A stretch of 64,000 bases of DNA, from assembly GCF_007896435.1 (NCBI RefSeq), contig NZ_VCBL01000001.1, forward strand, positions 1 through 64,000, written 5' to 3'. Both the position numbers and the translations under genes were made by a program. The notes below the pieces were generated by a model, which saw only the letters and a program-made list of their open reading frames with translations, was not told the origin of the DNA and ran no database searches. Shown in pieces: positions 57,428 through 64,000 of the stretch; positions within the stretch are counted from its first letter, which is position 1, and every line of letters begins with the position of its first letter. This DNA is from Rummeliibacillus suwonensis. Its GTDB lineage: Bacteria; Bacillota; Bacilli; Bacillales_A; Planococcaceae.

Positions 57428-58477
57428 ATGACCATACAAATACAGCAGAATGATGAACAGCATCAAAATCTCTCCATAGTAATTGGGAAGAAGATTTTAG
57501 AAGTACAGGATTTGCATGTAACTTTCCAAACTTATGGAGGTGAAGTTCATGCTGTTCGAGGGGTAACATTTGATTTACACGAAGGAGAGACATTAGCAAT
57601 TGTTGGGGAGTCAGGATGTGGCAAGAGTGTTACGTCAAATGCCATTATGGGGTTAATCTCACAGCCTCCGGGTAAAATTTCAAATGGTCGGATTTTTTTC
57701 AAAGGAAAAGATTTAACCAAACTAGATAAAAAGGCTGCACGAAAAATTCAAGGGGTAGACATTTCGATGATATTCCAAGATCCTATGACAGCACTAAACC
57801 CTACTTTAACTATTGGAGAGCAATTGACAGACGGTCTTAGAACACATAGATCAATCAGTAAAGCGGAAGCTGATAAAAAAGCCATTGAGATGTTGAATCT
57901 TGTTGGTATTTCAAATCCGAGAGAACGGCTAAAACAGTATCCTCATCAATTTTCCGGTGGGATGAGGCAACGAATTGTGATTGCTATTGCCCTTATTTGT
58001 GATCCAATACTATTAATTGCGGATGAACCAACAACTGCTTTAGATGTAACGATTCAAGCGCAGATATTGGAATTGTTTGAAGAGATTCAAATAAAGACGG
58101 GCGTTTCTATTATTTTAATCACGCATGATTTGGGCGTCGTTGCAAAAATTGCAGATCGTATCGCTGTGATGTACGCAGGTAAGATAATTGAAATTGGTAC
58201 GAAACGCGAAATTTTCTATACACCAACACATCCTTATACAAAAGGGTTGTTGAATTCTGTTCCACGGCTGGATCTAGCGGAGGAAGAATTAGAACCGATC
58301 GAGGGTACTCCTCCAGATTTATTTGCACCACCAAAGGGATGTGCATTTGCAGCAAGATGTCCTTATGTGATGGAGGTATGTGACTATGTGCAACCAGGGA
58401 CAACCTATTTAACGACTAGTCATTATACAGACTGCTGGCTGCAAGATGAAAGAGCAAAGGGATTATTCAATGATTAG
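57428..58477 (+). CDS. dppD: dipeptide ABC transporter ATP-binding protein DppD
   Basis: 349 residues from ATG 57428. Walker A GESGCGKS (about 60-67), Q-loop MIFQDP, signature FSGGMRQRI, Walker B LLIADEPTTALD and H-loop LITHDL. The C-terminal oligopeptide-transporter extension has four Cys (GCAFAARCPYVMEVCDYVQP, then DCW), the pattern that binds an iron-sulfur cluster in related ATPases. It would work as a heterodimer with the ATPase at 63852 (YkfD). Confidence 0.93.
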   Translation: MTIQIQQNDEQHQNLSIVIGKKILEVQDLHVTFQTYGGEVHAVRGVTFDLHEGETLAIVGESGCGKSVTSNAIMGLISQPPGKISNGRIFFKGKDLTKLDKKAARKIQGVDISMIFQDPMTALNPTLTIGEQLTDGLRTHRSISKAEADKKAIEMLNLVGISNPRERLKQYPHQFSGGMRQRIVIAIALICDPILLIADEPTTALDVTIQAQILELFEEIQIKTGVSIILITHDLGVVAKIADRIAVMYAGKIIEIGTKREIFYTPTHPYTKGLLNSVPRLDLAEEELEPIEGTPPDLFAPPKGCAFAARCPYVMEVCDYVQPGTTYLTTSHYTDCWLQDERAKGLFND

Positions 58478-58752
58478 GTGATGGGCATAGAATGTTTCAC
58501 ATAAATATAAAATAAAGCTTTACTCAGTGTAGGTTTTCTTATCCTAGGTATTCGTTGAAACAATCGGATTTTTACGGGCAGTTGATGTTCCCACATATCA
58601 TCTGCCTGTTGGTTGATTTGGGTCTCAAAAAGTGGGGAGTTTACTGCTCATCAGTGTGGAATAAAAAGGAGAGAGCCGCAGTGAATAAGCCCAGGCGCAT
58701 GTTGCTTACTGCTCATTCATGCAAGATAAAAAGGGGAAAGAGGGGAAAATGT

Positions 58753-60378
58753 ATGAAGAAAAAATGGCTTTCACTAGTATTTCTTTCATTGCTGATGCTT
58801 TTACTAGCGGCCTGTACAGCAAATAAGGATGCAGGGAAAGAAAATACAACAAGTGATGATACAAAAAAGGGAGAAAAAGTATTGTATTTAAATAATGCGG
58901 TCGAACCAAACTCATTCGATCCATCTGTTGCATTTGATGCGGTATCATGGGCACCCCTCAATAATTTGATGGAGGGTCTTGTACGATTAAATGACAAGAA
59001 TGTGCCAGAACCAGCGACAGCTGAGAAGATTGATGTATCGGAAGATGGTTTAACGTACACCTTTACACTACGTGATAATGCAAAATGGTCAAATGGAGAT
59101 AAAGTAACGGCAGGCGATTTTGTATATGGATGGAGACATATGCTAGATCCTAAAACAGCTTCCCCAGCAGCATTTTTAGCTTATGTGATCGATGGGGCGG
59201 AAAACTATAACACTGGGAAAGGAAAACCGGAGGATATTGCTATTAAGGCAAAGGATGATCGAACCTTTATTGTCACATTAAATGCTCCAACTGAAGCATT
59301 CTTGAACATTATTTCAAATCCTAGCTTTTTCCCGATAAATGAAAAAGTAGCGGTTGAAAATCCCAAATGGTTTGCAGAAGCGGATTCATTTGTTGGAAAT
59401 GGACCTTTTAACTTAAAAACATGGCAGCATGATTCAAAAATGGTATTTGAAAAGAACGATCAGTATTGGGATAAGGATACAGTAAAACTTGATAAAATAG
59501 AATGGGCCATGGTCAATGATACAAATACAGAATATCAAATGTATCAAAATGATGAATTGGACATTGCTACTGTTCCATCAGAACTTGCCCAAGATTTAAA
59601 AGATAACCCAGAACTAAAAAATGAAGATCAAGCGGGTATTGCATTTTATCGATTCAATGTAGATAAAAAGCCATTTACAAATGAGAAAATTCGTAAAGCA
59701 TTTGCGTTAGCTGTAGATCAACAAAATATTGTCGATTATGTCACAAAACAAGGTCAAAAAGCTGCACATGGTTTTGTAAGTTACGGATTAACCAATGCCA
59801 AAGGTGAGGACTTCCGTGAAGTGGCAGGAGATCTAATCATATTCAATAAAAGCGAAGCGAAAAAGTTGCTTGTGGAAGGGTTGAAAGAAGAAGGTTGGAC
59901 CAAGCTTCCAGCAGTAACATTAACTTATTCTACAAGCCCTGATAATCAAAAAATAGCTGTCGCACTTCAAAGTCAGTTCAAAGAAAATCTGGGCGTCAAT
60001 ATTAAACTAAAAAACGTCGAATCTGGTGTATTTATGACAGAACAGAAAGAATTGAAGCATCAGTTATCTCGTTCTTCTTTCTTATTTGACTATGCAGATC
60101 CTGTCAATGCAATCGAAAGCTTCGTAACAGATTCCTCTATGAATAGAACCAATTGGTCAAACAAAGAGTTCGATCAGTTAATAGCTGATTCTAAAAAAGA
60201 GACAGATAATGATAAACGTTGGAAATTGCTTCAAGATGCAGAGAAAATTTTAATTGATGAGGCGCCAGTTATTCCATTGTACTTCTACAATCAACTTACT
60301 TTAGAAAAACCATCTGTATCAGGCATCGTTCGCCATCCAGTGGGTTACTTGGAACTTAAATGGGCAGATAAAAAGTGA
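58753..60378 (+). CDS. dppE: peptide-binding lipoprotein DppE
   Basis: 541 residues from ATG 58753; the open frame before it is a 275-bp leader without coding character. Lipoprotein signal peptide MKKKWLSLVFLSLLMLLLAA with Cys next, then a solute-binding protein family 5 domain: NAVEPNSFDPSVAFDAVSWA, the FTLRDNAKWSNGDKVTAGDF motif, and YFRFN-like and PLYFYNQ segments. It captures peptides outside the membrane and passes them to DppBCD. In B. subtilis it binds murein tripeptides and dipeptides, matching the ykf genes that follow. Confidence 0.93.
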   Translation: MKKKWLSLVFLSLLMLLLAACTANKDAGKENTTSDDTKKGEKVLYLNNAVEPNSFDPSVAFDAVSWAPLNNLMEGLVRLNDKNVPEPATAEKIDVSEDGLTYTFTLRDNAKWSNGDKVTAGDFVYGWRHMLDPKTASPAAFLAYVIDGAENYNTGKGKPEDIAIKAKDDRTFIVTLNAPTEAFLNIISNPSFFPINEKVAVENPKWFAEADSFVGNGPFNLKTWQHDSKMVFEKNDQYWDKDTVKLDKIEWAMVNDTNTEYQMYQNDELDIATVPSELAQDLKDNPELKNEDQAGIAFYRFNVDKKPFTNEKIRKAFALAVDQQNIVDYVTKQGQKAAHGFVSYGLTNAKGEDFREVAGDLIIFNKSEAKKLLVEGLKEEGWTKLPAVTLTYSTSPDNQKIAVALQSQFKENLGVNIKLKNVESGVFMTEQKELKHQLSRSSFLFDYADPVNAIESFVTDSSMNRTNWSNKEFDQLIADSKKETDNDKRWKLLQDAEKILIDEAPVIPLYFYNQLTLEKPSVSGIVRHPVGYLELKWADKK

Positions 60379-60879
60379 TTTTATCAGGTGTGCTGACTAG
60401 AAAAAACAGGATAATTATGAGGCGAAATAATGAAAAATCGCAGAGAGATATGGATTGAAGCGAGGGTTGCTTGTCTTCCATAGGAGAGCGAGCAATCCGT
60501 AGCAAAGATAGATTAGCTCCATCTATTTTCATGAATTATTTAGATCATCAACACATCTATAATCTTTTATCAATATCGCTATTGAACAAGTATTTCTAAC
60601 TTGAAACTATAAAACTAGAAAAATTATGGTTTGTGTGATTCCTGTAAGCGAAATGATGAACTATGTAAGAAGATATGGATGGTTTAGGTAGTCGAACCTT
60701 CATGAACAGGCGGTAAGTCCCTCACTCTAAGATTCAAGTAAAAGTAAGAGAACGAGTGTGGGACCAACTGTCAGTAAAATCTTGATTCCTTCAAGGAATA
60801 TCCAGTTAAGATGAAGTAACCCCCTGTGTGAAGTTACACTGTATTGCTTATTCTTGATTAAAGAAAAGGAGTGATTTAT
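60379..60879. other. gap between dppE and ykfA with repeat debris
   Basis: Contains a decayed MITE-like repeat (about 60385-60557) with ends CAGGTGTGCTGA and TCAACACATCT, and a family B relative at about 60700-60800 (CTAAGATTCAAGTAA, GTGGGACCAACTGTCAGTAA). No gene seen. The gap may hold a second promoter for the ykf genes. Confidence 0.5.
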
Positions 60880-61803
60880 TTGAAACGTCAACTGAAAAGA
60901 TTGAAACGAGGCGATACAATTGGTATCATCGCGCCTTCAAGTCCCCCTAACCAAAAAAATCTGGAGAGGTCACTCATTTTTTTAGAAGATCTAGGTTTAA
61001 ATTATAAATTAGGAGAATCTGTAAATCTAGTGAATGGCTATTTAGCGGGTACCGATGATGAGCGATTAGCGGACTTACATCAAATGTTTGCGGATCCGAA
61101 TATAGCAGGGATTATTTGTGCTTGTGGAGGATATGGAGCCGCCCGTTATACGGATCGTATAAACTTTGATTTAATCACACATCATCCCAAAATTTTCTGG
61201 GGATATTCAGATATTACATTTTTACATACGGCAATAGGAAGATATTCTGATTTTGTTACATTTCATGGACCAATGCTAGCTTCAGATGTGGGAAAAGATA
61301 CTTTCCAAACAAAATCAGCGGAAATGTTCGAGCAATTATTTGAACCGATAGTACTTCAATATAATGCATCATTTGGATCTATTGAAACGTTCCATCCAGG
61401 GCAATGTCAAGGGGAATTAACGGGCGGAAATCTTAGCCTATTATCAAGTGGTATTGGCACGAGGTTCGAAGTGAATACAAAAGGAAAAATTTTAATCATG
61501 GAAGATGTGGATGAAGAACCTTATCGTGTGGATGGTATGTTAAACCAATTGCGTCTAGCTGCTAAATTTGATGAGGTTGCAGGAATCATTATCGGAGATT
61601 TTAGTAATGCCAAGCCATCAAAGCGAAAAGTATCTTTGACACTTGATGAGGTATTCGATCATTACTTTGGTAAGCTTTCAATCCCCATTGTAAAAAATGT
61701 GAAGATTGGGCATTGCCAACCACACTTTGCAGTTCCACTAGGTGCCAATGCTTTTTTAGATGCAGATGAAAAAACAATCACTATACAGCCGGGGGTTCAA
61801 TAA
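60880..61803 (+). CDS. ykfA: murein-peptide LD-carboxypeptidase YkfA (family S66)
   Basis: 307 residues from TTG 60880, eight bases after AAAGGAG (GTG 60871 overlaps that site). Same family as the 53158 gene: GDTIGIIAPSSPPN, nucleophile Ser110 in WGYSDITFLHT, the Glu of LIMEDVDEEP and His of IGHCQPHFAVPLG. Residue numbering of the Ser is identical in both paralogues. In B. subtilis YkfA belongs to the murein-peptide recycling operon dppABCDE-ykfABCD. The gene before ykfB and ykfC here is therefore named ykfA. Confidence 0.9.
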   Translation: MKRQLKRLKRGDTIGIIAPSSPPNQKNLERSLIFLEDLGLNYKLGESVNLVNGYLAGTDDERLADLHQMFADPNIAGIICACGGYGAARYTDRINFDLITHHPKIFWGYSDITFLHTAIGRYSDFVTFHGPMLASDVGKDTFQTKSAEMFEQLFEPIVLQYNASFGSIETFHPGQCQGELTGGNLSLLSSGIGTRFEVNTKGKILIMEDVDEEPYRVDGMLNQLRLAAKFDEVAGIIIGDFSNAKPSKRKVSLTLDEVFDHYFGKLSIPIVKNVKIGHCQPHFAVPLGANAFLDADEKTITIQPGVQ

Positions 61804-61822
61804 CAAAAGGGAGTGAAGAAAT

Positions 61823-62911
61823 ATGATCATTCGTACAGTTGAGACATTTCGAGTAGCCATCCCTTTAAAAAAACCCTTTAAGACCGCATTACGGACGGTC
61901 AATGTCGCAGATGTTATCTATGTGCGTATTCAACTAGAAGATGGCAGAGAAGGTTACGGGGAAGCGCCACCTACACATGTGATTACAGGGGAATCCCTAG
62001 CAAGCATCGAATTTGCTATTGAAGAAGTTTTTAAACCTTTATTGATTGGAAAGGATTTACGCTTTCATGAATCACTTTTCCAATCCTTACATCATGCCAT
62101 GACTCATAATACAAGTGCGAAGGCAGCCGTTGATATGGCATTATATGATTTGCTGGCCCAAGAAGCAGGATTACCGCTTTATCAATATTTAGGTGGTGCA
62201 AAATCAGAGTTAACGACTGATTATACGGTGAGTGTAAATGCGCCTACTGAAATGGCAAATGACGCTGTTGGGTATGTTCTTAATGGTTTTCATATTTTAA
62301 AAGTGAAAGTGGGCACAGGTGAAATCGTAGATGATATTAAAAGAATAAAAGCGATTCGTGAAGTGATTGGACCAGATATAAAACTACGATTAGATGCTAA
62401 CCAAGGTTGGACACCCAAAGAAGCAGTAAGAGCCATTACACAATTGGAACAGGAGAACTTCAATATAGAATTTGTAGAGCAGCCAGTTTTAGCGCATGAT
62501 ATTGAAGGATTAAAGTATGTAACCCAACACACTTTGATACCCATAATGGCAGATGAAAGTGTCTTTTCCATTTATGATGCGAAACGTGTGATCGAGATGC
62601 GAGCGGCAGATTTGATCAACATCAAGTTGATGAAAGCAGGAGGCATCTATCAGGCATTGAAAATTGCTTCCTTAGCTGCAAGCTATGATATGGATTGTAT
62701 GACTGGAAGCATGATTGAAACAAAGCTGGGGGTTGGTGCAGCTGCACATTTTGCGGCTAGTCAAACCAATATTATCTATTATGATTTTGATGCACCATTA
62801 ATGCTGAAACAGGATTTGATCCAAGGTGGGATTCAATATGAAGGGGCAAAAATAACATTTAGGACTGCCCCCGGGTTAGGGATTGAGCGAGTAAACAAAG
62901 GAGGGATTTAA
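61823..62911 (+). CDS. ykfB: L-Ala-D/L-Glu epimerase YkfB
   Basis: 362 residues, enolase superfamily. N-terminal capping domain, then a TIM barrel with ILKVKVGTG (catalytic Lys), LRLDANQGW, FVEQP and MADES (three metal ligands), and the opposite Lys in INIKLMKAGG. It converts L-Ala-D-Glu released from murein into L-Ala-L-Glu for ordinary peptidases. Between ykfA and ykfC as in B. subtilis, with one base between its stop and the ykfC ATG. A few members of this group act on other dipeptides, but context is strong. Confidence 0.93.
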   Translation: MIIRTVETFRVAIPLKKPFKTALRTVNVADVIYVRIQLEDGREGYGEAPPTHVITGESLASIEFAIEEVFKPLLIGKDLRFHESLFQSLHHAMTHNTSAKAAVDMALYDLLAQEAGLPLYQYLGGAKSELTTDYTVSVNAPTEMANDAVGYVLNGFHILKVKVGTGEIVDDIKRIKAIREVIGPDIKLRLDANQGWTPKEAVRAITQLEQENFNIEFVEQPVLAHDIEGLKYVTQHTLIPIMADESVFSIYDAKRVIEMRAADLINIKLMKAGGIYQALKIASLAASYDMDCMTGSMIETKLGVGAAAHFAASQTNIIYYDFDAPLMLKQDLIQGGIQYEGAKITFRTAPGLGIERVNKGGI

Positions 62912-62912
62912 T

Positions 62913-63833
62913 ATGACAATTTCTAATAACCTTTGGTGCTGCGCAGTTCCTGTCGCGACTGTATGGACTTCTACTTCATCTCCCCGAGAAATTGATAGAC
63001 TTGCGATTGAAAATCCAGTATATCTTATCAAGTGGCTAGAGGTCTTATCGTATAAGGAACGATTAGATTTATGTACCACAAATCGTATTCAAACTCAGCT
63101 CCTTTATGGGGAGGAGGTCATTGTGGATGAAATTGTCGATGATTGGGCGAAAATTATTGCGATACATCAACCTTCTAAAAAGGATCGAAGAGGTTATCCA
63201 GGATGGGTCCCGATAAGACAATTAAAAAAAAGAAGACACGAAAATTACCAAAAGCATGTAATCGTTACAGTAGATAAAGTTCAGTTATGGAGCGAGGATG
63301 GGGCGCCTTTAATGGTCTTACCGTTTAATACAATTTTGCCTTTGCAACATGAATGTTCACAATTTTATCATGTTGATACACCACATGGGACTGCATGTTT
63401 AAATAAAAAGGGAGTAGCTATCACACGTAGCAGCACTGTTGGTAATCCAACGCCCATGGAGCAAGCTGTTGTAAAAGGAACTGCATTTCTCGATTTGCCT
63501 TACTTATGGGGAGGAATGTCGTCATATGGTTATGATTGTTCAGGATTTACATATAACATGGCAAAGGCATCTGGTAGGATCCTTCCCCGTGACGCAGGAG
63601 ATCAAAAGAATGCTGGTCAACCTATAGATCCAGAAAGGCAGGACGAATGGAGAATAGGAGATTTACTATTTTTTGCTGATAATTTTGGGAAAGATCCAGT
63701 TCGTCATGTTGGATTCTATTTTGGAGAGGGGAAGATGATTCATTCTCCTCAAACAGGAAAAACAGTAGAAATTATTACATTAGCAAATACACAATTCGAA
63801 GTAGAACTTTGTGGAGTAAATCGATATCAGTAA
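62913..63833 (+). CDS. ykfC: gamma-D-glutamyl-L-diamino acid endopeptidase YkfC (NlpC/P60)
   Basis: 306 residues; AAAGGAGGG precedes the ATG. One or two N-terminal SH3b-like domains (about 10-170, with KKDRRGYPGWVPIRQL) and a C-terminal NlpC/P60 cysteine peptidase domain (about 185-305): Cys209 in YDCSGFTYNM and His265 in VRHVGFYFG, with MIHSP following. It cuts the D-Glu to diaminopimelate bond of murein peptides with a free N-terminal L-Ala. No signal peptide, which fits a cytoplasmic recycling enzyme acting on imported peptides. Confidence 0.92.
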   Translation: MTISNNLWCCAVPVATVWTSTSSPREIDRLAIENPVYLIKWLEVLSYKERLDLCTTNRIQTQLLYGEEVIVDEIVDDWAKIIAIHQPSKKDRRGYPGWVPIRQLKKRRHENYQKHVIVTVDKVQLWSEDGAPLMVLPFNTILPLQHECSQFYHVDTPHGTACLNKKGVAITRSSTVGNPTPMEQAVVKGTAFLDLPYLWGGMSSYGYDCSGFTYNMAKASGRILPRDAGDQKNAGQPIDPERQDEWRIGDLLFFADNFGKDPVRHVGFYFGEGKMIHSPQTGKTVEIITLANTQFEVELCGVNRYQ

Positions 63834-63851
63834 AATGGGGGTGGTGCTATC

Positions 63852-64000
63852 ATGAAAAGGGAAGTATTACTATCTGTAGAAAATCTAAAAAAACATTTTG
63901 ATCTAGGCAAAGGAAGTACGTTGAAGGCTGTCAATGGCATCAGCTTTGATATTTATAGAGGAGAAACCTTTGGACTCGTTGGTGAATCGGGATGTGGAAA
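63852..64000 (+). CDS. ykfD: peptide ABC transporter ATP-binding protein YkfD, partial
   Basis: Starts at ATG 63852 after GGGGGTGG and runs off the window. The first 49 residues (MKREVLLSVENLKKHFDLGK) reach the Walker A motif GESGCGK, which is cut by the edge. The DppF/OppF-type ATPase would pair with DppD. Position after ykfC matches ykfD of B. subtilis. Confidence 0.88.
   Translation, partial: MKREVLLSVENLKKHFDLGKGSTLKAVNGISFDIYRGETFGLVGESGCG

Overview
The window is low-GC Firmicute DNA from the Bacillales. The tRNA order (Asn-Ser-Glu-Val-fMet-Asp-Phe-Thr-Tyr-Trp-His-His-Gln-Gly-Cys-Leu), the strong Shine-Dalgarno sites, the dpp-ykf operon and the gab genes all fit. The general gene content and the intergenic repeat style suggest Lysinibacillus or another Planococcaceae relative; that genus guess is inference.

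Layout. 1-2515: 3' end of a 23S rRNA gene, 5S rRNA and sixteen tRNA genes. 2462-17810: a 15.3-kb integrated element inserted in the 3' end of tRNA-Leu and bounded by perfect 59-bp direct repeats (attL 2462-2520, attR 17752-17810). Its genes run almost all rightward: tyrosine integrase, winged-helix protein, a leftward Cro/CI-type repressor with three operators around divergent promoters, ParB-like protein, initiator-like HTH protein followed by iteron-like repeats, HNH nuclease, a run of small unknown genes, an XkdR (DUF2577)-like baseplate protein, a short tail tape-measure-like protein, a DUF3953 membrane protein and a serine resolvase. I see no capsid, portal, terminase or lysis genes, so it is best read as a phage satellite or plasmid-like element that may remodel the tail of a helper phage.

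17811-28000: chromosomal genes resume with the displaced terminator of the tRNA operon, a 5'-truncated Asp/Glu racemase-like remnant, and a GABA-use locus (gabR, gabP, gabT, gabD) with a broken duplicate of the gabT promoter and start. A DUF4003 protein and a small lipoprotein with an apparent A-run frameshift follow. 28780-34716: a surface module of a repeat-containing secreted protein, an LPXTG-anchored protein sharing the same repeat, a sortase, and a DUF2075 ATPase/helicase-like protein.

35197-45756: a ComP/ComA-like two-component pair reading left, then a rightward cluster of two large ABC-2-like permeases with extracytoplasmic domains, a degenerate ABC ATPase that has lost its catalytic motifs, a 130-residue exported protein, an intact ABC ATPase and a third membrane protein. 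This looks like an undescribed export/immunity or peptide-signalling system.

45962-51570: a D-2-hydroxyacid dehydrogenase, then a DszA/DszC-like flavin monooxygenase operon probably used to obtain sulfur from organosulfur compounds. 51761-54078: zinc-ribbon protein, methyltransferase and an S66 carboxypeptidase. 54693 to the end: dppABCD-dppE-ykfA-ykfB-ykfC-ykfD (last gene cut by the window edge), for uptake and breakdown of cell-wall peptides, with a CodY-like box upstream. Spaces between chromosomal genes hold several families of GC-richer dispersed repeats, some with terminal inverted repeats and covarying hairpins.
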